Below are positions 49,478-57,330 of a stretch of 64,000 nucleotides of DNA, in pieces; within the stretch, counting starts at the first letter, position 1, and every line of letters begins with the position of its first letter. Made by a program: the position numbers and the translations under genes. The notes under the pieces are model-generated. The model saw nothing but the letters and a program-made list of their open reading frames with translations, searched no databases and was not told the DNA's origin. Origin of the DNA: RGIG5579 sp045597125. GTDB lineage: Bacteria > Bacillota > Clostridia > Oscillospirales > SIG627. The stretch lies in the NCBI GenBank assembly GCA_045597125.1, contig JAZODR010000052.1, forward strand, positions 1-64,000. Reading direction: 5' to 3'.

Positions 49478-49506
49478 ATTATATCAAATAATAATAGATA
49501 TTTCAA
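49478..49506 (-). promoter_or_regulatory. sigma-A promoter of ygjP-ygiQ
   Basis: Minus strand: TTGAAA (49501-49506), 17 bp, TATAAT (49478-49483). Confidence 0.75.
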
Positions 49507-49523
49507 CAAATACTTAAAAATAA

Positions 49524-49546
49524 AAAAACGGCACTTCGTGCCGTTT
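49524..49546 (-). terminator. intrinsic terminator, mainly leftward
   Basis: Stem AAAACGGCAC / GTGCCGTTTT, loop TTC. The longer T-run is on the minus strand (7 T), so it chiefly stops transcripts coming from the DUF421 side. Confidence 0.7.
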
Positions 49547-49575
49547 TTGACCTTTCAGTGCCTCCCGCATAAACT
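49547..49575 (+). promoter_or_regulatory. possible sigma-A promoter of the small membrane gene
   Basis: TTGACC (49547-49552), 17 bp, TAAACT (49570-49575). The -35 begins at the end of the terminator stem. Confidence 0.45.
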
Positions 49576-49596
49576 GATGTTAAGGAGGTGCTTCAT

Positions 49597-49935
49597 ATGG
49601 CGGAAATACTACTTTCTTTTTTTGCTGTAATCGGGTTGATGTTTCTTGTTATCTACATTTGCGATTATTTCTTTTATCGAAAATACAATCAAAGACTTAC
49701 ACTTGCCATTGACGCAAGAAAAATGTCAATTGAGCAATGTATTGATACATTTGAACTAATAAACTCAGTTCGGCAAACCACGTCCGGTAAAGCTGCAATA
49801 GCATCTATTTTGGTTATTGTAGAAAATGAAAATAACGAGAATATAAAAATTGTCAGGGAATATATGCGCATTTTTCATATACCAGGAGAAATACAAATAA
49901 AACCGTATAGCTCTAACGACAATCCTTTTTCATAA
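49597..49935 (+). CDS. hypothetical single-pass membrane protein
   Basis: A 112-aa protein with one N-terminal membrane helix (residues ~4-26) and a soluble tail of mixed composition (ASILVIVENENNENIKIVRE). A strong ribosome site (AAGGAGGTG, 8 nt before ATG 49597) supports it as a real gene. It runs tail-to-tail into the DUF421 gene with a 23-bp overlap of coding regions. I do not recognise the family. Confidence 0.7.
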   Translation: MAEILLSFFAVIGLMFLVIYICDYFFYRKYNQRLTLAIDARKMSIEQCIDTFELINSVRQTTSGKAAIASILVIVENENNENIKIVREYMRIFHIPGEIQIKPYSSNDNPFS

Positions 49936-50590
49936 TTTTTACATTTCCCAAATAATCAGCAGACAAGAGAAACACCTCGTTTTCTGATGCAAAGTGTTCT
50001 CGGTTAAGAATACGCCTCAGCCATTTTTCATTTTTTCCAATCGCGGAAAGCGCTTTCCGATTGATTCTGCCGTCGTTTATAACCGCGACCGAAAAACCAA
50101 TTTCGGGAACCTGTAAATTTAGATCCTCCGGTGCCACAGAATCACTTCTGGCGTAAGGCACGACACTAAGCTGACCGTTGGGTTCTAAGATTGCAAATCG
50201 CACCTTAGAAAGATCATAATAACCATTCAGTCTCAAGAGACTAAGAAGCTCATCCAGAGTAATACGATTTTTTCGCAATTCTTTCTCAAGAATGTCCCCT
50301 TCTCGTATTAAAATGCTGGGTGAGAAGTCAAATGCTTTTTTAATGAAAGGAATCTTCAAAGATAAATAGGAAACAAAAATTTCGGTTAAAACCATCAAAA
50401 GAATAGGAATCAATCCGTAATATAGCGGCACTTCTCTATTAGTCACGGTAAAGCTGGCAAACTCTGAAAGAAAAAAAGCCGCAACCAACTCAGAAGTTTG
50501 CATTTCACCGATTTGCCTTTTACCAATCAATTTTAATGAAAATAGCACATAAAAATATACAATAATAAATCTTATAATAATTTGTTTCAT
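49913..50590 (-). CDS. DUF421 (YetF-like) membrane protein
   Basis: A 225-aa protein with three N-terminal membrane helices (within residues 1-80) and a cytoplasmic YetF-type domain (SILIREGDILEKELRKNRIT, LDELLSLLRLNGYYDLS, LEPNGQLSVVP). The GKRQIGEMQTSELVAAF stretch is characteristic. In Bacillus members (YetF, YdfS, YdfR) some affect spore germination or stress resistance. It overlaps the convergent small membrane gene by 23 bp. Confidence 0.9.
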   Translation of the reverse strand: MKQIIIRFIIVYFYVLFSLKLIGKRQIGEMQTSELVAAFFLSEFASFTVTNREVPLYYGLIPILLMVLTEIFVSYLSLKIPFIKKAFDFSPSILIREGDILEKELRKNRITLDELLSLLRLNGYYDLSKVRFAILEPNGQLSVVPYARSDSVAPEDLNLQVPEIGFSVAVINDGRINRKALSAIGKNEKWLRRILNREHFASENEVFLLSADYLGNVKIMKKDCR

Positions 50591-50623
50591 AAAAGTATTA
50601 TAAGCGTTTTTTTGTCAACTATG

Positions 50624-50658
50624 AAAAAAAGAATCTGAAAAATTCAGATTCTTTTTTT
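50624..50658 (-). terminator. intrinsic terminator of thyA-folA
   Basis: Stem GAATCTGAA / TTCAGATTC flanked by 7-nt A- and T-runs. The folA stop codon lies within the stem. Confidence 0.85.
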
Positions 50659-51147
50659 GTTGGTATAAACTTGAAAAGCATATTCAATTTCCTTTTTTGA
50701 AAGAAGCTTTTCGCCCTCATCAGATAAAACGAAATCGGGATGCTCATCAAGATTTGGAAAAAACACGGTAGCTTCCGTATCCGTTTTAAAAATCTTGGTA
50801 ACAAATGCCTTTTTACAATAAGGCAGAAGTTGTCGATAAACGCTTTCTCCTCCTATAACAAAAACCTCGTCTTCGGGAAGGTGGGAAATTAAAGTAAAAA
50901 GTTTCTCAAGGCTATCAACCACAACAAGCTGATCGGATTCGGGAAAAGTACTATGTGTTAGAACAAAATGCTTACGATCGGGCAAAGGAATACCACCCGG
51001 GAAACTCAAAAGCGTATTCTTTCCGCAAATGACACATTTGCCAACAGTCATAGAACGAAAAAACTTCATATCCTCCGGAAGATGAAACAGCAAATCGTTA
51101 TTCTTCCCGATTCCCCAATTCTCATCTACGGCAACAATAATATTCAT
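50644..51147 (-). CDS. folA: dihydrofolate reductase
   Basis: A 167-aa enzyme reducing dihydrofolate to tetrahydrofolate with NADPH. VAVDENWGIGKNNDLLFHLP with the Asp near residue 27 equivalent (LPEDMKFF), CVICGKNT and VFVIGGESVYRQLLP match the family. It follows thyA by 8 nt, and the two enzymes regenerate each other's folate cofactor. Its C-terminal codons (NKKRI) are part of the terminator hairpin. Confidence 0.95.
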   Translation of the reverse strand: MNIIVAVDENWGIGKNNDLLFHLPEDMKFFRSMTVGKCVICGKNTLLSFPGGIPLPDRKHFVLTHSTFPESDQLVVVDSLEKLFTLISHLPEDEVFVIGGESVYRQLLPYCKKAFVTKIFKTDTEATVFFPNLDEHPDFVLSDEGEKLLSKKEIEYAFQVYTNKKRI

Positions 51148-51155
51148 AACTCCTC

Positions 51156-52004
51156 CTAGATGGCAACAGGAATTCCCTTAATCTGTTCGTGGGTTTCATA
51201 ATCCAAAAGTTTCACATCGTCCACAGTGAAATCATAAAAATTCTTTACCTCGGGATTCAACCAAAGTTTAGGAGCGGACAACGGCTCTCGTTCAATTAAT
51301 TCTTTCACGAGAGGGATATGACGGTCATAAATATGTGCATCCGCGATAACATGCACCAGCTCACCCACTTCCATATCACATTCTCTGGCAAACATATGGA
51401 TTAGAATAGCATACTGTACAACATTCCAATTGTTTGCAGTAAGAACATCACTGGAGCGCTGATTCAGCATCCCATTAAGAACCAGCTTTCCGTTTTCACC
51501 TTGGGTCACGTTGAAGGTCATGGAATAGGCACAAGGCTCAAGACCCATTTCCGAAAGGTCCGAAAAATTATAAAGACTGGTCATAATACGGCGGGAGAAA
51601 GGGGTGTTTTTCAGTTGCCAAAGAACGTTATCAACCTGATCCATTACACCATGTTTAAACTTATATTTTTGAGCCAGTTGATAGCCGTACGCTTTGCCAA
51701 TCGTTCCGTCATCCCCGGTCCAAGCCTCCCAAATTTTAGGGTTAACAAGATGGGCGGTAACATTACTCTTTTTCTGCCAAATCCAGAGAATCTCATCAAC
51801 ACAGCTCTTCAAAGCAGTTCTTCGCAAGGTAATTGCAGGAAACTCCTTTGAAAGGTCATAGCGATTTACAATACCGAATTTTTTCACGGTGTAAGCCACC
51901 TCGCCGTCCTCCCAATGAGGACGAACCTTTTCGCCTTTTGTATCCGTTCCATTCTCCAAAATATCTCGGCACATATTGATAAAAATATGATCAGCTGCAC
52001 TCAT
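51156..52004 (-). CDS. thyA: thymidylate synthase (ThyA type)
   Basis: A 282-aa enzyme making dTMP from dUMP with methylene-THF. The catalytic Cys is in LEPCAYSMTFNV, and NQRSSDVLTANNWNVVQYA replaces the QRSxDxxLGxPFN form of E. coli ThyA, a variant I recall from Clostridia. VIADAHIYDRHIP is conserved. ATG 52004 follows GAGG; the frame upstream to 52040 overlaps the promoter. First gene of thyA-folA. Confidence 0.94.
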   Translation of the reverse strand: MSAADHIFINMCRDILENGTDTKGEKVRPHWEDGEVAYTVKKFGIVNRYDLSKEFPAITLRRTALKSCVDEILWIWQKKSNVTAHLVNPKIWEAWTGDDGTIGKAYGYQLAQKYKFKHGVMDQVDNVLWQLKNTPFSRRIMTSLYNFSDLSEMGLEPCAYSMTFNVTQGENGKLVLNGMLNQRSSDVLTANNWNVVQYAILIHMFARECDMEVGELVHVIADAHIYDRHIPLVKELIEREPLSAPKLWLNPEVKNFYDFTVDDVKLLDYETHEQIKGIPVAI

Positions 52005-52030
52005 TTTGATTACCTCACACCTTTTTTTAC

Positions 52031-52059
52031 ATTTTAACACAATGTAGAAAAATTTGCAA
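52031..52059 (-). promoter_or_regulatory. sigma-A promoter of thyA-folA
   Basis: Minus strand: TTGCAA (52054-52059), 17 bp, TAAAAT (52031-52036). Confidence 0.65.
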
Positions 52060-52097
52060 TAAAATTAATGAATCTTTCAAATTTGACGAAATCCATA

Positions 52098-52126
52098 TTG
52101 ATTTTTTCAAAAATATATGCAATAAT
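52098..52126 (+). promoter_or_regulatory. sigma-A promoter of the DUF1700-DUF4097 pair
   Basis: TTGATT (52098-52103), 17 bp, AATAAT (52121-52126). Confidence 0.5.
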
Positions 52127-52158
52127 AGTTTCATCATATTATAGTGTGTGGAGTTATG

Positions 52159-53199
52159 ATGACGAAAAACGAATTTATCAGCTTTTTAGAATCTCACCTT
52201 GATTTTTTGGATTCAGTAAAAGAAAAAATTGTTCTTAGCTTTTTTCAAGAAAAATTTTCTTTTTGTGCCACCCTTGAAGAAGAAAATGCAATGATAGAAG
52301 CATTTGGAACGCCGGAACAATTTATTGAAAATTTAAAAATGCATATTTTCTCTGCGAATCAATCACAGCCGGAATTGTATGCTTATTTAGAATCCATCCT
52401 TCAAGAGAAACTGCCTTCTCTTCGGGATAATTCTTCAGAGGGTGATGTCATTTTCTCCAGACCAATCCCTATTGAAAAAGCTTCAAAAGTCATCCATTCC
52501 ATGGATGACCGAGAAGTTAAAACTCTTTACGGAGAAAAGGTTGTCATAGAAAATCGAACGGAATCCATAGAAGAAACTGTATCTGAGCCGATTGATGAGG
52601 CAAACGGACTAACCACCGAGGAAATTCGTATTGCAAAAAAGAAAACTCTCGAAAAAACTGAGGGTTTTTCAAGCAAAACAGATGAAACGCGTATCCCCCT
52701 TGAGGAAGAAGATTTTGTTTCCGAAGAAAATGTCACTGAGGAAACCGGTGACGAGAAGAAAGAATTTATTGGTTTGTTTCACGACATTCTCCCGGATAAC
52801 AAGTACAATAAAACAACTAAACTTTCTCTACTTGCATTGCTGACTTTAGCCGTTTCCCCGCTCTTGCTTTTTGCTTTTGGACTTGTTATTTTACTGTATG
52901 CAGCTTTGGTTACATTTACGCTCATCGTTGTTGTCACACTCTTTGCCCTTATGGTTGTTTTGCTTGCAATTGGCATCATTGAATTGGTGCACGGCTTTTT
53001 GGTTCTATTTGACAGTGTCGCTGCAGCACTGATTGAATTGGGCTTCGGTACAATTTTGTTCTCTCTTGTTATTGCCATTGCAGCCTTGATTTACGAATTT
53101 ATTTTCGCTATTGTTCCCAAATGGTTGAAATGGGTTACAAAAACTTTTATTCATTATACCAAACTCATCTATTGTTATCTTTACGGAGGTAAGGCATGA
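52159..53199 (+). CDS. DUF1700/HAAS-type membrane protein
   Basis: A 346-aa protein. The N-terminal ~65 residues resemble the HAAS/DUF1700 domain (FISFLESHLDFLDSVKEKIV; EAFGTPEQFIENL). An acidic, low-complexity cytoplasmic region (~90-210) and a C-terminal membrane portion of about four helices follow. It overlaps the DUF4097 gene by 4 nt. In many Firmicutes such pairs follow a PadR regulator, absent here. Start ATG 52159 is better spaced from GGAG than ATG 52156. Role in envelope-stress sensing is inferred only. Confidence 0.75.
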   Translation: MTKNEFISFLESHLDFLDSVKEKIVLSFFQEKFSFCATLEEENAMIEAFGTPEQFIENLKMHIFSANQSQPELYAYLESILQEKLPSLRDNSSEGDVIFSRPIPIEKASKVIHSMDDREVKTLYGEKVVIENRTESIEETVSEPIDEANGLTTEEIRIAKKKTLEKTEGFSSKTDETRIPLEEEDFVSEENVTEETGDEKKEFIGLFHDILPDNKYNKTTKLSLLALLTLAVSPLLLFAFGLVILLYAALVTFTLIVVVTLFALMVVLLAIGIIELVHGFLVLFDSVAAALIELGFGTILFSLVIAIAALIYEFIFAIVPKWLKWVTKTFIHYTKLIYCYLYGGKA

Positions 53200-54185
53200 A
53201 AAAAACAACGCATTCTCTGCTGATCTCCGCCTTGATTTTATTTTGTACCGGACTTTTACTTGCGGTGGTTACCTCTCTTTATGCAAAAATTGCAAAGATT
53301 GAGGTTTATGATGTGCCCAAAAAAGCCAAAACCATCGAAACCATTTCCGTTTCTATTGATGAAATTCTCAAGCACTCTCCCGAATCCAATTATGTCAAGC
53401 AACTTTCTGAAACAAAATTTGCCAAAATTGATTTAAGTTCCTTTGTTGGTGACGTTATTATTTGTCAGAGTGATAAAGCAGAGTTACAGTTCAATAAGGC
53501 GAACACCAACAATCTGTCTTATATCATTACAGGTGACACACTTACCGTTGAAGAGGTTGACCCGGTTGGCTTTATGGGCTTTTATATAAGCCGCGGTGGC
53601 ATCTCTTTCAAAGGTCTTCGTCACATATTCAATCCCGGCAATCCCACCAACGGCGCAAAAACAATTACGATTAAAATTCCAAAAGAACAAAATTTAACAC
53701 AGATTGATATTTATTCTTCAATTGGAGATATTACAATTGACGGTATTTCCTCTTCCAACATCAACGTTGAATCGGGAAATGGTGATGTAATCATTAAAAA
53801 TCTCTCCAATCCTGAAGGGAAAATTACGGTCAATGGTAATTTTACCGATGTAAAAATGGAAAAGAACCTTTATTACAATTGTGTCGTTTCAACACATTTC
53901 GGTAACATTGAAACCAAACTTCCGAATCATGCAAATGCAAGCACAATTCTTGATCTTTGGTGCGGTGATATTGACGTAGAAACCAATCTTCCTGCCACCC
54001 ACTACAAACTTAGCTTAACCACCACCCTTGGAATGATTACGAGAAATTCTGAGGACGTCGGAAAAAAATTAAATAGTGACGGAAGCGGTGCCGCGCGTAT
54101 TTCATCTGATATTTTCCTTGGAGATTTTAATCTTGAATTCTCCGATGATGATAAGAATTACAAACCGGAACAAACGATTTCATAA
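53196..54185 (+). CDS. DUF4097-type beta-strand repeat envelope protein
   Basis: A 329-aa protein with one N-terminal membrane helix (residues ~8-31), then an extracytoplasmic beta-helix-like domain of DUF4097 kind. Repeated rungs are visible (FVGDVIICQS, SSIGDITIDGISSSNI, SGNGDVIIKNLS, THFGNIETKLP, LWCGDIDVETNLP). The ribosome site (ACGGAGG) lies in the upstream gene, and the ATGA overlap couples them. Function unknown. Confidence 0.82.
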   Translation: MKKTTHSLLISALILFCTGLLLAVVTSLYAKIAKIEVYDVPKKAKTIETISVSIDEILKHSPESNYVKQLSETKFAKIDLSSFVGDVIICQSDKAELQFNKANTNNLSYIITGDTLTVEEVDPVGFMGFYISRGGISFKGLRHIFNPGNPTNGAKTITIKIPKEQNLTQIDIYSSIGDITIDGISSSNINVESGNGDVIIKNLSNPEGKITVNGNFTDVKMEKNLYYNCVVSTHFGNIETKLPNHANASTILDLWCGDIDVETNLPATHYKLSLTTTLGMITRNSEDVGKKLNSDGSGAARISSDIFLGDFNLEFSDDDKNYKPEQTIS

Positions 54186-54288
54186 TTTAAAAAAATTACC
54201 AACCATTATATTTGAAAAAGAGGTCATAATATCTACAGGATATATGATCCTTTTTTATATCCTAATTTCAAACCAACAGAGGTTAAAA

Positions 54289-54498
54289 ATGTTAGACCGA
54301 ATTGCTCTTACAATTCTGATTATCGGTGGGTTAAACTGGGGAAGCATTGGACTATTTAATTTTGATATTGTTTCCTGGATTTTCTCAGGTACTTCTCACG
54401 CGATTGCACGCATTATTTTCGCGATTGTTGGACTATGTGCACTTTGGTGCATTTCCATCCTCTTTAAAAGCAACGAGCACTTGAGAGCAGCGGAGTAA
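54289..54498 (+). CDS. DUF378 family small membrane protein
   Basis: A 69-aa protein with two membrane helices and the typical DUF378 start (LDRIALTILIIGGLNWGSIG) and FDIVSW. Function unknown; common in Firmicutes. ATG 54289 follows GAGG. The frame back to 54076 lies inside the DUF4097 gene. The 54186-54288 gap holds no clear promoter. Confidence 0.9.
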   Translation: MLDRIALTILIIGGLNWGSIGLFNFDIVSWIFSGTSHAIARIIFAIVGLCALWCISILFKSNEHLRAAE

Positions 54499-54503
54499 AT
54501 GCA

Positions 54504-54536
54504 AAAACAGCAGGGAAATTCCCTGCTGTTTTTATA
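54504..54536. terminator. bidirectional intrinsic terminator
   Basis: Stem ACAGCAGGGA / TCCCTGCTGT with A/T flanks, between DUF378 and convergent recR. Confidence 0.85.
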
Positions 54537-55131
54537 TTTCGGTACGACCCTCAAGGGCTTTGAATAATGTCAATTCATCTGCGTATTCCAATTCACCACC
54601 GGCAGGCAAACCATAAGCCAAACGAGTTGTTTTGATACCAAAGGGTTTAATCATACGACTTAAATACATCGCCGTCGCCTCTCCTTCGATACTGGGATTG
54701 GTGGCTACAATAATTTCTCGTAGCTGATCATCAGAAAGTCTTGAAATCAGTTCCTTTATATGAATATCATCAGGTCCTACACCCTCGATGGGATTAATCA
54801 GACCACCAAGGACGTGGAACAAGCCTTTATAATCATTGATTTTTTCAATAGCAAGTACATCTTTCGAGCTTTCAACAACACAAATGATGCCAGAATCACG
54901 AGTAGGGTCCGAACAGATTGGGCAAAGTTCTTCCTCGCTAATATCCATACAAAGCTTGCAATTGCCGATTTTTTCTTTTGCTTCCAATATGGCACCGGCA
55001 AAACTTTTTGCCTTTTCATCTGACATATCCAAAATGTGAAAAGCCATACGGACAGCAGATTTATACCCTACGCCCGGCAACAAACGAAAATGCTCTACTA
55101 ATTTCTCAAGAGCTGGCGTGAAACCTATCAT
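54532..55131 (-). CDS. recR: recombination protein RecR
   Basis: A 199-aa protein of the RecFOR gap-repair pathway. It has a helix-hairpin-helix region (LPGVGYKSAVRMAFHIL), a four-Cys zinc finger (CKLCMDISEEELCPIC) and a Toprim domain (CVVESSKDVLAIEK). Its ATG overlaps the ebfC stop by one base (TGATG). The dnaX-ebfC-recR order is the widespread conserved one. Confidence 0.96.
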   Translation of the reverse strand: MIGFTPALEKLVEHFRLLPGVGYKSAVRMAFHILDMSDEKAKSFAGAILEAKEKIGNCKLCMDISEEELCPICSDPTRDSGIICVVESSKDVLAIEKINDYKGLFHVLGGLINPIEGVGPDDIHIKELISRLSDDQLREIIVATNPSIEGEATAMYLSRMIKPFGIKTTRLAYGLPAGGELEYADELTLFKALEGRTEI

Positions 55132-55478
55132 CAGAACAAACCGGGAATATTCAAGCTTCCCGTAATCTTGGACATTTCCTCTGAAGTGGTTTCTTCAACC
55201 CGTTTAATCGCTTCATTCACTCCTGCAACCAAAATATCTTGTAAAGTTTCAATATCTTCGGGATCCACAATCATTGAATCCAACTCGATAGAAAGAATTT
55301 CCTTCTTTCCGGTAATTTTAATTTTGCAAACACCGCCGCCGGCGGCAATGTCATATTCTCTTGCCTCCAGTTCAGCTTGCTTGGCCTCCATATCTTGCTG
55401 CATTTTTTGCACCTGACGAAGCATATCCTTCTGACTGCCGGGACCTTTTCCCATTCCCTGAGGTAATCTGGCTTTCAT
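55131..55478 (-). CDS. ebfC: YbaB/EbfC family nucleoid-associated protein
   Basis: A 115-aa DNA-binding protein. The N-terminal part is Gly/Met/Gln rich (KARLPQGMGKGPGSQKDMLR), then a helix (MQQDMEAKQAELEAREYDI) and the conserved AAGGGVCKIKITGKKEILSI sheet. It lies between dnaX (11 nt) and recR (1-nt overlap). Ribosome site AAAGGAG. Confidence 0.95.
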   Translation of the reverse strand: MKARLPQGMGKGPGSQKDMLRQVQKMQQDMEAKQAELEAREYDIAAGGGVCKIKITGKKEILSIELDSMIVDPEDIETLQDILVAGVNEAIKRVEETTSEEMSKITGSLNIPGLF

Positions 55479-55489
55479 AACTTTCTCCT

Positions 55490-56968
55490 TTATAAACCTT
55501 CAAAATCATTCGTACTTTCGGACGGAGCTTGATCTGTCTGAACAAACATCAAATCAACAATGGACGGATCCACCTTCTGAGCAGCTTGCAAAATCGTATC
55601 TTTCGCATCCGAAGACTGTAACAAAGCATTAACAAAAGAACTGGCAATTAAATTCAAACGATTGCCATCTGATTCAAAACGAATCTGCGAAATCCACGGC
55701 TTGATATATGGAACGTTTTGCAACAGATTCTTTAATTTCAAACTCCCATTAAATTCTCCTGTACAATTGAAAGAATCTTTCTGAAAAGGAATAGGTGCTT
55801 TGGTTTTCTCAGAATTTTTTGCACAAATTGTACCGGATTCCAATTTCGACAATCGGCTCAGAATTGCATTCATATCTTGGGAAAGCGACTCATTACAAAG
55901 ACGTATCAAGAGAATTTCGGAAGATGCCTTCTTATCAGTGACAATTCTATCGTAAGAGATATAAAAATCCTCCATCTCTTTTACCTGATACAATACAGTT
56001 TCCAAAGTAAGAAGCTTTGAAATCTCAACCAATACCGGAATTTCGTTCTCATAACCCTCTACAAAATTCTTATAATCGGGAACGGTTTTAATCACTAAAA
56101 GGTCACGATAAAGTGAAATCAATTCGCCAACAACCTCTTTGAAATCACTCATTTTCTCGTAGATGGCAGAAACCAAGGAAAGGCAGTTAGAAACATTCTG
56201 CTCGGCAATTGCTCGACATAAGGACAAAACAGAGTCCCGAGAACCAAGCCCTAAAATCGAATGAATCTTTTCTGCAGTAATCTGACCCTGGTATCCTTGA
56301 CATGCCTCTAGCAAACTCAGAGCATCACGCATAGCACCGTCAGCCAAACGGGCGATTACCGCCGCCCCATCCCGTTCCAAAGGAAGATTTTCTTTTTGAG
56401 CTACCTTCATCAAGCGCTCCGTAATAACAGCGGGAGTGATTCTCTTAAAATCAAACCTCTGACAACGAGACATAATGGTTGCAGGAATATCATTCATCTC
56501 CGTGGTTGCCAGAATGAAGAGAACATGAGCGGGAGGCTCCTCTATGGTCTTTAAAAGCGCATTAAAAGCGCTGGTAGAAAGCATATGGACCTCGTCAATA
56601 ATATAAACGCGCTTTTTAAGCTCGGAAGGCAAATACTGAACCTCATCGCACAAACGCCGAATGTGATCGACACCGTTGTTACTTGCCGCGTCCATTTCTA
56701 CCACGTCCAGAACGCGCTCCTCATTGATGGCAATACAAGAAGGACAAGCGTTGCAAGGTTCTCCGTTTATCGGATTTTCACAGTTTACAGCTTTTGCAAG
56801 AATTTTTGCACAAGTTGTTTTTCCCGTTCCTCGCGATCCGCAAAAAATATATGCATGAGAAATTCTTCCCTTTTGAAGCTGTGTCTTCAAAACGGAAGTA
56901 ATATGTTCCTGACCGCATACATCCTCAAAAGTAGAGGGACGGTATTTGCGATAAAGCGCCTGATACAT
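55490..56968 (-). CDS. dnaX: DNA polymerase III subunit gamma/tau
   Basis: A 492-aa clamp-loader ATPase. It shows Walker A GSRGTGKTTCAK, a four-Cys zinc site (CENPINGEPCNACPSC), the Walker B/DEVH IIDEVHMLS, the sensor SRCQRFDFKRI and a shorter C-terminal tau part (from about residue 370). It is somewhat shorter than B. subtilis DnaX (563 aa). ATG 56968 follows AGGAG, 10 nt from the end of the SRP RNA helix; the frame to 57010 enters the RNA. Confidence 0.95.
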   Translation of the reverse strand: MYQALYRKYRPSTFEDVCGQEHITSVLKTQLQKGRISHAYIFCGSRGTGKTTCAKILAKAVNCENPINGEPCNACPSCIAINEERVLDVVEMDAASNNGVDHIRRLCDEVQYLPSELKKRVYIIDEVHMLSTSAFNALLKTIEEPPAHVLFILATTEMNDIPATIMSRCQRFDFKRITPAVITERLMKVAQKENLPLERDGAAVIARLADGAMRDALSLLEACQGYQGQITAEKIHSILGLGSRDSVLSLCRAIAEQNVSNCLSLVSAIYEKMSDFKEVVGELISLYRDLLVIKTVPDYKNFVEGYENEIPVLVEISKLLTLETVLYQVKEMEDFYISYDRIVTDKKASSEILLIRLCNESLSQDMNAILSRLSKLESGTICAKNSEKTKAPIPFQKDSFNCTGEFNGSLKLKNLLQNVPYIKPWISQIRFESDGNRLNLIASSFVNALLQSSDAKDTILQAAQKVDPSIVDLMFVQTDQAPSESTNDFEGL

Positions 56969-56977
56969 AAAATCTCC

Positions 56978-57008
56978 TAAAAAAGCAGGATACAAAATAA
57001 GATCGCGC
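56978..57008 (-). terminator. 3' arm of the SRP RNA terminal helix plus U-run
   Basis: On the minus strand, the 3' arm of a 25-bp helix (56984-57008, pairing with 57261-57285) is followed by TTTTTT. It looks like an intrinsic terminator between the SRP RNA and dnaX and may also be a processing site. Confidence 0.6.
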
Positions 57009-57270
57009 ACCCTTTCTCGAAAAACAAGTACGCCCGCTTCTTCTCTGCGCGGCTCAAATTAGGCACCCTCGTGGCACACCAAAAAATCCGCTTAATGCTG
57101 CTTGGTTCCCCACCTGACATGATTCACGGCATTCGATTGCACAAGACCCGACTCTCAACGCCTAGCAAAGCAAGGCTGCGACATCCCCATCCCCCTCAAA
57201 AGTGAATTCTCCCCCTCTGTAGCGGATTGAGGGTACAAGGCACCGCTAACTCCCCGGATAGCGCGACCTT
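57000..57270 (-). ncRNA. ffs: signal recognition particle RNA (large bacterial type)
   Basis: The minus strand contains the SRP domain IV signature GTCAGGTGGGGAACCAAGCA followed by GCATTAAGC. Upstream it has an Alu-like 5' part starting GGTCGCGC and TACCCTCAATCCGC. The ends pair: GGTCGCGC (57261-57268) with GCGCGATC (57001-57008). About 271 nt, like B. subtilis scRNA. It sits directly upstream of dnaX as in Bacillus and binds Ffh for membrane-protein targeting. Exact mature ends are inferred from the helix. The helix continues ~17 bp past these ends. Confidence 0.93.
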
Positions 57271-57297
57271 ATTTTGTATCCTGCTTAATATACTCTT

Positions 57298-57326
57298 ATT
57301 ATAACACAGGACTTTGAAATTAGCAA
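57298..57326 (-). promoter_or_regulatory. sigma-A promoter of the SRP RNA
   Basis: Minus strand: TTGCTA (57321-57326), 17 bp, TATAAT (57298-57303). Predicted start is about 57291, just before the 5' arm of the terminal helix. Confidence 0.8.
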
Positions 57327-57330
57327 GAAT

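Noticed and set aside
50591..50612. TTGACA/TATAAT pair upstream of DUF421
   Set aside because: The two hexamers are only ~10 bp apart, too close for a sigma-A promoter; the better-spaced -35 (TTCATA) is weak.
57014..57260. Protein-coding gene in the dnaX upstream region
   Set aside because: All frames are interrupted and the stretch folds as SRP RNA with the domain IV signature.
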